64,000 bases of DNA from Verrucomicrobia bacterium LW23 (GCA_003054695.1 QAZA01000030.1:1-64000); one strand, 5' to 3'. Positions 52,378 through 61,806 are shown, counted from the first letter of the stretch. Notes: generated from the sequence alone by a model not told the origin. Numbers and translations: made by a program.

Positions 52378-52510
52378 TCCGGGAACGGTGGAGCCGGGCG
52401 CTCGGGCAAAGCGCTTAAAGCGCTTTGCCCGAGCGCAGGACCCTGTAGCTGAGCGAGCCGGAGTCGCTTTCGCAAACGTCCCGCTCCCGCCGTTCCCGGA
52501 GCACCTCGCT
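52378..52510. repeat. Nested palindromic element
   Basis: A perfect 19-bp inverted repeat with a 1-nt centre (52398-52436, arm GCGCTCGGGCAAAGCGCTT) lies within outer arms 52378-52398 and 52490-52510 (TCCGGGAACGG and inverse, with a few mismatches). It may be a MITE-like element or strong bidirectional hairpin. No gene is seen in the 306-bp gap. Confidence 0.6.
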
Positions 52511-52577
52511 CGCGCCATACATATTGTGTTGCGAACGGTCTGGCTTACCGCCGTACTTCGGGTGCTGCTGAAACCGA

Positions 52578-53609
52578 TCAGGGGCTTTTGGTGGCAGGTT
52601 CCGGCTTTTTCGCTTTCGCCTCGTCTTCGGTTTTCATCTGTTGCAGGGCGGCGGCGGAGAGGAGGCGCTCGACGGCTTTTTGTTGCCTGGTGGCCAGCGC
52701 TTTCTGGAAGTAGGTGCGGGCGGAGTCGCGTTTGCCGGCAATCATCTCCCGGGCGCCGATATAAAAGTAGGCTTCGCACAGGGCTCGGGCCAATGTGTCC
52801 GCGGGCGCGGCTTCCACCTGGGAGAGGTACTCGTCCTTGCTGATCTCATCGACCAGGTAGCGACCGATGCGCAGGTCTTTTTTGTCGGGCTTGCCTTTGG
52901 TCTCGGCCCCTTTGCTTTTGGCGAGAGCATGGGCGCCCGTGTCTACCAGTGCCTTCAGGTTGGGCTTAATCTGCTCGTGGCGGCCGTTGCGGGCGTGCAG
53001 GTACCACATGTAGTAGGCGGCATACAGCTTGTCGTCGTCGTCGGGCAGCTGATGAAAAGCCATCATCATCGTGTTGAGCGTACGGGTATCGTCCTTGCCT
53101 TCGCGCGCCAGGGCAATGGCGTAGTACAGGATTTCGATGCCGGTTCCACTGTACTGGCCGCCGTGGATGTCGTAGCCTTCGCCCACGGTAATGCCCAGGT
53201 ACTTCTGGAAGTCGCGCACCGCGTCGCTGTAGTTGCCGGCATCCATGTTAAGCAGGGCGCGGACGCGGAGGCTTCGGGAGCCCTCTTCGTTCAGGGCGCT
53301 GCATTTGTTGATGTCGGCGAGGGCGCCCTGGTAGTCGCCCTGCTGGCCTTTGGCCAGGGCGCGGACGTAGTAGGCCAGCTCGAATGCGGGATCCGCCGCC
53401 AGAAGCTGATCCATCATGGCGATAGCCTGCTTGTCGTTGCTGTCCAGCAATTTATATGCCTCCTCGATCTTCGCCTTTTGCACCGGCGTGGGCGACGCCG
53501 GTGCGACCGGCTGCGGTTGCTGTGCCAGCGCGGACGCTGCCAGCGGGCCGATTAACAGGGCGCCCAGCACACAAATGTAAAGATAGGAGAGCAGATTGCT
53601 ACGAGGCAT
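52578..53609 (-). CDS. Secreted TPR-repeat protein
   Basis: A 343-residue protein from the ATG at 53609, chosen because it gives a normal signal peptide (LLSYLYICVLGALLIGPLAA then SALAQ); an upstream frame to 53702 would bury the hairpin at 53637 in coding. TPR-like units follow: QKAKIEEAYKLLDSNDKQAI, PAFELAYYVRALAKGQQGDY, ALADINKCSALNEEGSRSLR, EILYYAIALAREGKDDTRTL and ALCEAYFYIGAREMIAGKRD, with a lysine-rich C-terminus (AKAKKPEPATKSP). A periplasmic scaffold role is likely; partners unknown. Confidence 0.8.
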   Translation of the reverse strand: MPRSNLLSYLYICVLGALLIGPLAASALAQQPQPVAPASPTPVQKAKIEEAYKLLDSNDKQAIAMMDQLLAADPAFELAYYVRALAKGQQGDYQGALADINKCSALNEEGSRSLRVRALLNMDAGNYSDAVRDFQKYLGITVGEGYDIHGGQYSGTGIEILYYAIALAREGKDDTRTLNTMMMAFHQLPDDDDKLYAAYYMWYLHARNGRHEQIKPNLKALVDTGAHALAKSKGAETKGKPDKKDLRIGRYLVDEISKDEYLSQVEAAPADTLARALCEAYFYIGAREMIAGKRDSARTYFQKALATRQQKAVERLLSAAALQQMKTEDEAKAKKPEPATKSP

Positions 53610-53636
53610 GCCGCACAATAACACCGTTGCGAAACA

Positions 53637-53671
53637 CAATCCAGCGACAACGCTGTGTTGTCGCTGGATTG
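53637..53671. promoter_or_regulatory. 15-bp hairpin upstream of the TPR gene
   Basis: CAATCCAGCGACAAC (53637-53651) and its exact inverse (53657-53671) enclose a 5-nt loop. It lies 28 to 62 bases upstream of the TPR-protein start and would form in its 5' leader. No T-run follows on either strand. Confidence 0.5.
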
Positions 53672-53702
53672 CGCCGATGCATGGCACAAGTAGTTTTATC
53701 AC

Positions 53703-54170
53703 AATGGTTTATAACTTTTCTTCCACCCTCGTGGTCGGATACACGCAGTGGGGTGGAGATGTCAAGGGAAGGGGAAAAGCAAGGCGGGGGACGGTGAAGC
53801 GTTTCAACCCTTCCTAAGTCCTCAGCCCGGCAACCGCATTTTGTGAAGATCAGCGGCAAATTGGGTCATTTACCGACCGTAATGGTGAATATGCGGCAGG
53901 TTGCGCGGATAGCCTCCTGTATAACTCGGGAGAGCTCTCCTCTGGCGGCGAGCGCTTTTCCGCCCGCGGAGGCCCGCGCGAAATGTCGGTAAAAGACACA
54001 TTCACGGTCAGAGATCCGCTAACCAGCACGGTATTTTTGCCGTTATGCTTAGTATTGACGCAGTTCACATGAATGCACCGGGCAGAGCGTGCGCCGAGGC
54101 GCGACTGCCGCCCCTTTCCCCCCACCCCTCCCACCTCACCCGACAGAGACACACCCGACCGAATATCGCC
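53703..54170. other. Gene-free region before the beta-glucosidase
   Basis: No gene is supported. Inverted segments TTTACCGAC (53869-53877) and GTCGGTAAA (53985-53993) frame a GC-rich stretch and may be a decayed palindromic element. A promoter for the glucosidase could lie near 54030-54060 (TTATGC, ATTGACG), weakly. Confidence 0.35.
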
Positions 54171-55664
54171 ATGAGTTTTCCTAAAAACTTTACCTGGGGC
54201 GCAGCCGCTGCGTCGTATCAAATTGAAGGGGCCTGGGACGCCGACGGCAAAGGCCTGAGCGTGTGGGACATGCTGTGCCGCCAGCCCGGCCGCGTGTGGG
54301 AGGGCAACTCCGGCCAGGTCGCGTGCGATCACTACAACCGCAGTGCCGAGGACGTGGCGCTGATGAAACAGGTGGGCCTGCAGGCGTACCGCCTCTCCGT
54401 CTCCTGGCCGCGCGTGATCCCCACCGGCGCCGGCGCCGTGAACGAGAAGGGCCTGGCCTTTTACGACAAACTCGTCGACCAGCTGCTGGGCGCGGGCATC
54501 GAGCCCTGGGTGACGCTGTTCCACTGGGACTTTCCCTACGACCTGTTTGTACGCGGCGGCTGGATGAATCCCGACAGCCCCAGGTGGTTTGCGGACTACA
54601 CGCAAATCATCGTCGACAAGCTGGGCGACCGCGTGGCGCACTGGATGACGCTCAACGAGCCGCAGTGCTTCATCGGCATGGGCCACCTTACCGGCGAGCA
54701 CGGCCCCGGCCTCAAGCTCGGCATGACCGAAGTGCTGCTTGCCGGCCATCACTGCCTGCTGGCCCACGGCCTGGGCACCCAGGTTATCCGCGCCCGCGCC
54801 AAAAAGAAGCCGATCATCGGCTGGGCGCCCGTCGGCATCGTCTCCTTCCCCGCCGGCGACCGCCCCGAGGACGGCAAGGCCGCCTTTAAGGCGATGGAAG
54901 CCGTGTGGGGCGACAACCTCTGGAACAACGCCTGGTGGGGCGACCCCGTTGTGCTTGGTCACTACCCCGAGAACGGCCTGAAGGCCTACGGCAAGCACGC
55001 GCCCAGGTTCACGGACGCCGAGATGAAAACCATCTCGCAGCCGCTCGACTTCTACGGCTGTAACATCTACAGCGGCGCGCCCACCCTCATGGGCGACAAC
55101 GGCGAGCCCATCGGCGCCACCTACGAGCCCGGCCACCCCCACACCCACTTTCTGTGGAAGCGCCACGCGGAAGCGCTGCGCTGGGGCCCGAAGTTCCTGG
55201 CCGACCGCTACAAGCTTCCCATCGTCATTACCGAAAACGGCCTGAGCTGCAACGACTGGGTGGCCCTGGACGGCAAGGTGCACGACGCCGGCCGCATCGA
55301 CTTCCTGCACCGCTACCTGCTGGAGCTGCACCACGCTATTCAGGAAGGCGTCGACGTTCGCGGCTACTTCCAGTGGTCCATTATGGACAACTTTGAGTGG
55401 GCGGAAGGCTACAAGCACCGCTTCGGCCTGGTGCACGTGGACTACACCACCCAAAAGCGCACCCTCAAGGACAGCGCCTACTGGTACTCCAGCGTCATCA
55501 AAAGCAACGGCGAAACCCTGCTGGAAGGACGCACCTGCCCCGCCCTGGAGATCGCCACCGCAGCCGCCACGGCCGAGAGCGAGCCCGCCACGGCCGGCTC
55601 CCCCGCCACCAACGGCGCCCACGCCCCCAGCCCCAACGCGGCCTCCGCGCTGGCCGGTGTGTAA
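54171..55664 (+). CDS. GH1 family beta-glucosidase
   Basis: A 497-residue retaining glycosidase from the ATG at 54171 (upstream in-frame sequence lacks family character). The start is MSFPKNFTWGAAAASYQIEG. The general acid/base is Glu163 in TLNEP and the nucleophile Glu355 in ITENG; the GH1 substrate-site elements DHYNRSAEDVALMKQVGLQA, HWDFPYDLFVRGGWMNPDSP and YFQWSIMDNFEWAEGYKHRF are present. The last 45 residues are Ala/Pro-rich (AATAESEPATAGSPATNGAH) beyond the usual end. No signal peptide, so it acts in the cytoplasm on imported beta-glucosides such as cellobiose. Confidence 0.96.
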   Translation: MSFPKNFTWGAAAASYQIEGAWDADGKGLSVWDMLCRQPGRVWEGNSGQVACDHYNRSAEDVALMKQVGLQAYRLSVSWPRVIPTGAGAVNEKGLAFYDKLVDQLLGAGIEPWVTLFHWDFPYDLFVRGGWMNPDSPRWFADYTQIIVDKLGDRVAHWMTLNEPQCFIGMGHLTGEHGPGLKLGMTEVLLAGHHCLLAHGLGTQVIRARAKKKPIIGWAPVGIVSFPAGDRPEDGKAAFKAMEAVWGDNLWNNAWWGDPVVLGHYPENGLKAYGKHAPRFTDAEMKTISQPLDFYGCNIYSGAPTLMGDNGEPIGATYEPGHPHTHFLWKRHAEALRWGPKFLADRYKLPIVITENGLSCNDWVALDGKVHDAGRIDFLHRYLLELHHAIQEGVDVRGYFQWSIMDNFEWAEGYKHRFGLVHVDYTTQKRTLKDSAYWYSSVIKSNGETLLEGRTCPALEIATAAATAESEPATAGSPATNGAHAPSPNAASALAGV

Positions 55665-55764
55665 GCGCGGGAGATCTGTCGGAGAACGAAGCTGGCGACG
55701 CTCACCGCTTCCCGGGGTAGTCCCCTGGGCAAAGCGAGGGCCCACTGACGCATCAAAACCCTCT

Positions 55765-58700
55765 CTACTCCGCCCGCGCCTCCCCCGCGGGAGCCGCCGC
55801 CGGCTTGCGCGGGCCGCCGGACGTAGCGCCACCCGACGGATTGCGCCGCGGCTTGAAGTAAACCGCGCGCTTGCCGTACGCCACGCGCGCCTGGATGGAC
55901 TGCCCCACCAGGCGCACCGCCTCATGCATTGTCGATCCGGGCGGAATCGTTACTGTCACGCGCGGTGCGGGCGGGTCGTTTTCGCCCCGATCAAAAATAA
56001 CGCGCACGCTCCGCATCGGGCCGTCGAATTTGCTCTCCTTCAGCACCCGCGCGCTCGCCTCCTCCAGCGTCACCACAACCTTGGTCATGCCGCTGTTCTC
56101 AAACGTCAGCCCGTTTTGCAGCCGCACAAACCTCGCCAGATCCTCCAGGCTGTCCGAAGCGGGGCGATCAGGCACCGCCTCCTCCGCCATCGCAACCGGC
56201 TGCGCCACAGGCACCTGCGCAGGGGCGGGCGCCGCAGTCGGAGCATCAACGGCCGGCACCTTTGCGGGAGCAGGCGCAGGCGCGGGTGACGGGCCAGGCG
56301 CCGCGGGCGAAGGTGAGGAAAGCGCGGGCGCGTTCGCGTCCAGAGTCGGCGCGCCCGGCAGCGTTTGCAACGCCGGCGCAGCCGTATCCACCGCAAGCGC
56401 GCCGGTCGGCACCGTCACGGGCGGGGCGCCGGACGCCATCATGTCGGGCAGCACGCCCGGGTCGGCAGGCGTCTCCAGCGCGAGGCTGTGCTGCGACTCA
56501 AACGGCGCCAGCAGCTCGATCGGCGCCGCCAGCACATCCTCCACCGCCTGGTTGCGCGGCACGCCCAGTACCACGGCCTGCGCGTAAAAGGGCCGCGCCT
56601 CCAGCATTGCCGGCGGCTGGCGGCGCAGCAATAGCAACGCCAGCTGCATCGACGCCTCCGGATACTGCGGCCGAAGCTCCAGTGCGCGCCGGCACTCGTC
56701 AATGCCCCGCTCCAGCTTGCCGCTGCCGGCCAGCGCCAATCCCAGGTACAGCCGCGTCCTCGCGTCCCGCGGCTCCAGGCGCGCCGCGCGAGTCAGCGCC
56801 GACGCCGCCTCCGCCATGCAGCCGGCGCGGTGCAAAATCAGGCCCAGCGAAGACATCGCAAAGGCATCGCGCGCAGCAAGTTCCTCCGCTTTCGCGAGCA
56901 GCGCGCGGCCCTCGTCCGCACGCCCCATCTGCAGGCGCAACGCGCCCAGGTTGCCCATAGCCAGCAGGCTTGTCGGGTGCTTGCGCAAAATCTCCTCAAA
57001 GCGCGCCGCCGCCTCGTCCAGCCGCTTCTCGTCCCACAACCGCCGCGCCTCCGCCGCCAGCGCATGCGAGGCGGCGTCCGGCAACTGCACGCTTGGGGCC
57101 GGCTCGCTGTCCAGCGTAGTGCCCACCGGGCCGCCGGCGGAGGGCGCGTTGGTGGCGCCCGGCACGGCCGTACCGCCGCCAATTTGCGTAACTGCCGCCT
57201 TCATCGCCAACGTGTCCAGACGCCCCGCTTTCCACGCCAGGTCGCCTCTGGTTACGGAGTTAAAGCGCACGTCCGCCAGCCCCAGGCCGGAACTGACATC
57301 TACCGTAAACCGCACAGGCGCAAGGGAATACTCCACGCCACCATCGCGTCCCATCAGCCGCACCGTGCCCCGCGCCGTGCCCTGGCCGGTGACAGGATCG
57401 ATGTCAAAATAGTCCGCAAAAAGATGCAACCCGCCTCCGCGCACCTCCACGTCGCGCACGCCCAAAATCCTCGGCACCGACCCAGCCGGCTTGCCGGTAA
57501 GTAGCTCCATCTTAATATCTTGCGCACGAAACAGCAGGATCGACCCAGGCGTGGGAGCCCCCATCGAAATGGGTGGTGCAGAGGGCGGCCCCTGCGGCTC
57601 CACCTCCAAAGTAGAGGCAGCTGCAAGAGATTGCGCATCAGTAACATCCGTAGTGCCCGACAACGGAGCGGAAGGCGCTATCGACGAAGCGCCAGGCTGC
57701 ACGTAGCCAGTGTAAGCTTCTGCTGCAGAAGGGCTTGCAGACACATTCGGCAACGGCGCAGGCTCCAGCCGCACAGGCGGCGAAGCCGGTTCCACGCGGC
57801 CGGACTCCGCAACCGGCAGGCGGATAATGAGTTGCGCACAGCCCAGCTTCTGCTGCCCGCGCGCGTCAAGGATACGGACCGAGCCCTCCGCCTCAAGCAA
57901 CGTCGAGCGCACAGGTTCCTGCTCTTTTGCGGCGTCAGCAGCGGGAGCCTGACTTTCCAGCGTCGCAAACACCTCCGGCTCAACGGGTACCGCAGGCGCT
58001 GAAGCAGCATCGCCTTCCGTGGCAACCGGCGGCGCAACAGGTATTGCGGTCGGATCGACTTCCGACGCCTGTCCGGCAACGGGCTTCGGCGCTTTGGACG
58101 GCGCCGAATCGACGCGCTTCTCCCGCTGCCGCTGAGCGGATGGGCGCCCGGCGGGCGACGACGGCGCGACGGCCGAGGTGGGCCTGGGGGCGGACGGATT
58201 GAGCGATGGAGGCACCTGGATTACAGTAAACTCCTGCGGTTGAGCTAGTTGCACAGGCGGTACATTATCCGGCGGTTTGGGCACGGGGTCCGGCGTCCAC
58301 GTCATCGATTCCGCCTCCACAAACTCGCACGTGGCCGAGGGCGTCATGGAGGAGCTGACACGCGCCCGCACAAAAACGAGGCGCCCGAACGCCGCCAACG
58401 CCTCCGGCCGCAGCTGCAGGCGGTATCCCGGCACTCGCTCGGGCATGGTGAGTTTGCCTGAGAGACCGCGTTGCCAGACCGAGGTGCGCAGCGCGTCGGC
58501 CCCCTCCAACAAGGCGTTGGACGCGGGCTCCACCACCACGCGGTCCTCGGTGTAGCGAAAGCGCAGGTCCAGCTGCGCGGCCAGGGTGCGCAGCGCCGTG
58601 TGCAGCGTGCCCGGTGCAATCTCCACCGCGGCGCCCTGCGGAAGGCGGGCCTCGGCCGGGCCGGCCCACACCAGCGGCAAAGGGTCCGCGCCCTGCCCGG

Positions 58701-59499
58701 CGACGAGCGCGCTGAGCGAGGCGAGGACGTCAGCCATCGACATGCCCGGGGGCGCGGATGGATCGGGCGATCCGCTGGGGCCCGCCAGACGCAACTCGTT
58801 GGGAAGCATTAGCTTATCCGCACGTATGCGAGTGGGTGCGGCATCCGCGCCTTCGCCCCCAAGCGTCACGCGAATCTCGCCAGTCGCCACCTCCTGCCCG
58901 GCCGGGGACAGCAAATGTCCCTGCCTGGGGGCGTACAGCGTCGCCGTCTCGGGGTCGTACTCCACCTCCGGCGCGGAGAGAATCCACTCCGGCGTACGGA
59001 TCACCACATCGCCTTCAAAATTGAGCTTCTGGTACTCCACGCCGGCCCCGCCTGTCAGAGCAATGCGTTCGCGACGCAGCAAAGGGGCGGGAGCTGAGCG
59101 GGGAGGTTCCGCCGCCGAATCTTCTGTCGCGGAAGTATCTGGAGCCGTGATAGTTGTGGCTGCATTTGTGGATGGCGCAGCAGGGACATGCAATGTCTCT
59201 TCCGGAACCTGAGGGACATCATTTGTCCCTGGCACATCCATGGATGGAGCCGGGGCAGGGACATGCGATGTCCCTGAATCCTGAGCGGGCGCTGCCTGCG
59301 TGGTATTTTCTACGGCCTCGCCACGAAGAAAACCGGGGAGCAAAGCTGTCGGCATTGCGAGCATAGCCGCACTGAGAGCAGCCAGGGCACTGCGCGTTCC
59401 CGGCAAAACCCGGCGCACGCAACTTGCTGATTGCGTGGCGGTTAGAGTTTCGCCTCCCCTGCATTTTTCGCGCCCTTTACTGTAATGTCGCCAGATCAT
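55765..59499 (-). CDS. Large envelope protein with OstA-like, STN-like and TPR parts
   Basis: A 1244-residue protein from the ATG at 59499; the frame extends to a TTG at 59604. A basic N-terminus and hydrophobic stretch (SALAALSAAMLAMPTALLPG) suggest export. Residues about 150-215 resemble LptA/OstA beta-jelly-roll repeats (YQKLNFEGDVVIRTPEWILS). About 293-330 resemble a secretin/TonB N-terminal domain (LHTALRTLAAQLDLRFRYTE). About 811-970 are TPRs (RRLWDEKRLDEAAARFEEIL, LGLALAGSGKLERGIDECRR). The end (1120-1225) has another STN-like region (RVTVTIPPGSTMHEAVRLVG). Pro/Ala-rich linkers separate them. An outer-membrane or LPS/secretion-linked role is inferred; no known gene matches the whole. 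Confidence 0.78.
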   Translation of the reverse strand: MIWRHYSKGREKCRGGETLTATQSASCVRRVLPGTRSALAALSAAMLAMPTALLPGFLRGEAVENTTQAAPAQDSGTSHVPAPAPSMDVPGTNDVPQVPEETLHVPAAPSTNAATTITAPDTSATEDSAAEPPRSAPAPLLRRERIALTGGAGVEYQKLNFEGDVVIRTPEWILSAPEVEYDPETATLYAPRQGHLLSPAGQEVATGEIRVTLGGEGADAAPTRIRADKLMLPNELRLAGPSGSPDPSAPPGMSMADVLASLSALVAGQGADPLPLVWAGPAEARLPQGAAVEIAPGTLHTALRTLAAQLDLRFRYTEDRVVVEPASNALLEGADALRTSVWQRGLSGKLTMPERVPGYRLQLRPEALAAFGRLVFVRARVSSSMTPSATCEFVEAESMTWTPDPVPKPPDNVPPVQLAQPQEFTVIQVPPSLNPSAPRPTSAVAPSSPAGRPSAQRQREKRVDSAPSKAPKPVAGQASEVDPTAIPVAPPVATEGDAASAPAVPVEPEVFATLESQAPAADAAKEQEPVRSTLLEAEGSVRILDARGQQKLGCAQLIIRLPVAESGRVEPASPPVRLEPAPLPNVSASPSAAEAYTGYVQPGASSIAPSAPLSGTTDVTDAQSLAAASTLEVEPQGPPSAPPISMGAPTPGSILLFRAQDIKMELLTGKPAGSVPRILGVRDVEVRGGGLHLFADYFDIDPVTGQGTARGTVRLMGRDGGVEYSLAPVRFTVDVSSGLGLADVRFNSVTRGDLAWKAGRLDTLAMKAAVTQIGGGTAVPGATNAPSAGGPVGTTLDSEPAPSVQLPDAASHALAAEARRLWDEKRLDEAAARFEEILRKHPTSLLAMGNLGALRLQMGRADEGRALLAKAEELAARDAFAMSSLGLILHRAGCMAEAASALTRAARLEPRDARTRLYLGLALAGSGKLERGIDECRRALELRPQYPEASMQLALLLLRRQPPAMLEARPFYAQAVVLGVPRNQAVEDVLAAPIELLAPFESQHSLALETPADPGVLPDMMASGAPPVTVPTGALAVDTAAPALQTLPGAPTLDANAPALSSPSPAAPGPSPAPAPAPAKVPAVDAPTAAPAPAQVPVAQPVAMAEEAVPDRPASDSLEDLARFVRLQNGLTFENSGMTKVVVTLEEASARVLKESKFDGPMRSVRVIFDRGENDPPAPRVTVTIPPGSTMHEAVRLVGQSIQARVAYGKRAVYFKPRRNPSGGATSGGPRKPAAAPAGEARAE
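59182..59275. repeat. Three small palindromes within coding sequence
   Basis: AGGGACATGCAATGTCTCT (59182-59200), AGGGACATCATTTGTCCCT (59212-59230) and AGGGACATGCGATGTCCCT (59257-59275) are near-perfect palindromes with a shared AGGGACA start. They lie in the OstA-like gene and encode related peptide steps (GTSHVP, GTNDVP, ETLHVP) in a probably disordered linker. Confidence 0.6.
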
Positions 59500-59790
59500 T
59501 CCGATACCGCCGGGGGTGCGCGCAGAGATAGCAGCGGGCACCCGGGTTTCTGCTTTTGTATAACGGCCTATAGTGCAGCCTCTTCGCGCAAGCGCCAGCC
59601 TCAAATTGGGCGTTTTTGCACGGGAATGTGACAGACGGGCTATATACGCCGCAAACTATCGTAAAAAGTGCGCATTACAGGCTGGATTTTATGCGGCGCG
59701 GTGCTTGAATCAGCGGACATCCATATAACTCGATCGCGCAGAACAACCTCGGTGCCTCCCGGAGAGCCCGCCTTGCCCTCTTCCCTCCCC

Positions 59791-60924
59791 ATGACTCGTC
59801 CCCCGACCGCCCTTGGCCTGGCCCAGGCGCCCGTGCCCACAGCGTCGCAGCAGATGCTGGAGCAACTGCGCGCCGCCACCTGCGCCCAGTTTGGGTGGGA
59901 CAACCCGGAAACCCTTGCGCTACAGCAAATTATGCAGGGCGGATCGGACCGATCCTTCTATCGCGTGCTGCACCGCAACGGGGCCTCCGCGGAGGGCGAC
60001 AAGGCGGCCGGCTTCATCCTGGTGCGCTATACGGACGAGCGCCCGGAGAACGCCTTTTATGCGCCGATGGCCGGCTTTTTGGCCCGCGCCGGCGTGCGCG
60101 GCCCCTCCGTGCTGGCGCACGATGCGGCCGCCCGCCTGATCTGGATGGAAGATCTTGGAGCTGCAGATATTTACGCACTTCGCCACCTGCCCTGGGCGGA
60201 GCGGGAGCCCTTTTACCGCACCGCCCTGCGCGAGGTGCGCCGCCTGCACGCCGCCCTTCCCGCGCTGGAGGCCGAGGCGATGGCCACGATGGAGCCTTTT
60301 TCGCCCTCCCTGTACGCGTGGGAGCACGACTATTTTCTGCAGCGCTTTGTGGGCGAGGTGTGCGGTCTGGAGCCCGATCGTTCGGCGCAATCACCTCTCG
60401 GCAAAGAGCTTACGGAGCTGGGTGAGCGGCTGAGCTCGGCCCCCGCAGGGCTTGTGCATCGCGATTTTCAATCGCAAAACGTGATGATTTGTCGTGATCA
60501 GGCATGCCTTATCGACTTTCAGGGCATGCGCCGCGGCACACCGGCGTACGATCTGGGATCGCTGCTGTACGATCCCTACGTGGAAATCCCTCATGCAGAA
60601 CGCGTTAAGCTTGTGGACTATTATCACGGCCTTACGCCGCAGGGCGAGGAAACCAGCGCCTGTGCGCCCGCCTCCGCCTCCGAAGCCGCTTCTGCCCGGC
60701 ACGAGCTATTTCACGAAGCCGCGTGCCAGCGGCTGATGCAAGCGCTTGGCGCTTATGGCTTTCTGAGCCTGCACAAAGGCAAGCCGCAGTTTCTGCGACA
60801 CATCGCACCTGCGCTCAACAACATCTCCCTGGCCCTTCGCGGCGCGCCGCGTCTGGCACAGGTGCGTCAGCTGGTGGCGCAGTGCGCGGCCATCCAGGGC
60901 GTGGATCTGGAACGGGTGCCTTGA
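59791..60924 (+). CDS. Aminoglycoside-phosphotransferase-fold sugar kinase (AmgK-like)
   Basis: A 377-residue kinase from the ATG at 59791. The catalytic loop is GLVHRDFQSQNVMICRDQAC with the metal Asp in LIDFQGMRRGTPAYDLGSLL, the signature of the anomeric MurNAc/GlcNAc kinases (AmgK) involved in cell-wall recycling. The N-terminal lobe has GGSDRSFYRVLHRN and MEDLGAADIYALRHLPW. The usual partner, a MurU-type nucleotidyltransferase, is not adjacent. The substrate is inferred. Confidence 0.88.
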   Translation: MTRPPTALGLAQAPVPTASQQMLEQLRAATCAQFGWDNPETLALQQIMQGGSDRSFYRVLHRNGASAEGDKAAGFILVRYTDERPENAFYAPMAGFLARAGVRGPSVLAHDAAARLIWMEDLGAADIYALRHLPWAEREPFYRTALREVRRLHAALPALEAEAMATMEPFSPSLYAWEHDYFLQRFVGEVCGLEPDRSAQSPLGKELTELGERLSSAPAGLVHRDFQSQNVMICRDQACLIDFQGMRRGTPAYDLGSLLYDPYVEIPHAERVKLVDYYHGLTPQGEETSACAPASASEAASARHELFHEAACQRLMQALGAYGFLSLHKGKPQFLRHIAPALNNISLALRGAPRLAQVRQLVAQCAAIQGVDLERVP

Positions 60925-61075
60925 TGCAATCACCCCTGCCTGTACCGGAACGTTCGGCGGCCGGTCTCGGAGTAGTTCGCAGGGGGTGAAAATTGGTCGG
61001 GAAAATGCTAATAATAGCGTCGATGCAGCGTTGAGAGATAAGGGAGCACGAGCGGTTGCTCTGTTAACGCGCACT

Positions 61076-61771
61076 ATGAACTTCCTAACCTATTCAGCTG
61101 CAGTTAATTCCAACGCCTCTACGTCCAGCGCCATTTCCCCCCGGCGCATCCTGGGGCTCACCATCTGCATTATTGTCGCCGTAGCGGCCCTTGTGGCTGT
61201 TCCATGGCTGCGGGAGAATTATTTTGGCGGTTACGAGCCGAGTGAAGGCGACATCGTCTTCCACTCCATGCCGCTCAACCCATTAACCGTTGCTATAGAG
61301 GGTGTTACGCAATCGCGCATATCGCATTGCGGCGTAGTGTTGCGCGAGGGAGGGCGCTGGATGGTTATCGAGGCGATGGGGCCCGGTGTTATTAAGGTGC
61401 CGCTTTGGATGTGGATATGGCGCGGCCGAGAGCGCCACTTGCTGGTCATGCGCCTGGATCCTCTCTGGAGTCCACGCATTCCGCAGTTTGTTTCCGCGCT
61501 GCAGAGGCATCTGGGCAAGCCGTACGATTTGCGCTATCGCATGGATGACGAGGCCATCTATTGCTCGGAGCTTGTGTACAAGGGCTTTCGTGAAGTCACA
61601 GGGGAAGGGCTGGGTCGACTCGAACGGCTTGGCGATCTGAACTGGAAGCCGCACGAGGACTTTATCGCCCGAGTGGAGAACGGCCCCGTGCCCGTGGATC
61701 GTGAGATGATCACCCCGGTCTCGCTGTCGCGGGCGCCCGAGCTTCGCCTGGTGTTTAATCGCGGCTACTGA
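61076..61771 (+). CDS. YiiX/YebB-type permuted papain-fold membrane protein
   Basis: A 231-residue protein from the ATG at 61076 (frame open to 60986). One N-terminal membrane helix (ILGLTICIIVAVAALVAVPW) is followed by the permuted NlpC/P60-like fold: SEGDIVFHSMPLN, the catalytic His in SRISHCGVVLREGGRWMVIE and the catalytic Cys in EAIYCSELVYKGF. Members are amidase or lipase-like enzymes on lipids or peptides outside the cytoplasm. It begins 151 bp after the kinase, perhaps in the same transcript. Confidence 0.87.
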   Translation: MNFLTYSAAVNSNASTSSAISPRRILGLTICIIVAVAALVAVPWLRENYFGGYEPSEGDIVFHSMPLNPLTVAIEGVTQSRISHCGVVLREGGRWMVIEAMGPGVIKVPLWMWIWRGRERHLLVMRLDPLWSPRIPQFVSALQRHLGKPYDLRYRMDDEAIYCSELVYKGFREVTGEGLGRLERLGDLNWKPHEDFIARVENGPVPVDREMITPVSLSRAPELRLVFNRGY

Positions 61772-61806
61772 GCCGGCAGTGCCGGCACGGGGCTGCTTGC
61801 CGCTCA
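61768..61806. terminator. Shared hairpin spanning two convergent stop codons
   Basis: CTGAGCCGGCAG near 61768-61779 pairs, with bulges, with CTTGCCGCTCAG near 61795-61806, and GCCGGC (61772-61777) also pairs with its own inverse at 61781-61786. Both stop codons, TGA at 61769-61771 and the TGA of the minus-strand gene at 61804-61806, lie in the stem. It probably ends transcription from both sides. Confidence 0.5.

Noticed and set aside
53850-55925. A 691-residue open frame on the minus strand across the beta-glucosidase
   Set aside because: It is antisense to the GH1 gene, whose motifs and catalytic residues are complete. Long antisense frames are expected in high-GC sequence; composition is rich in Gly, Val and Arg without domains.
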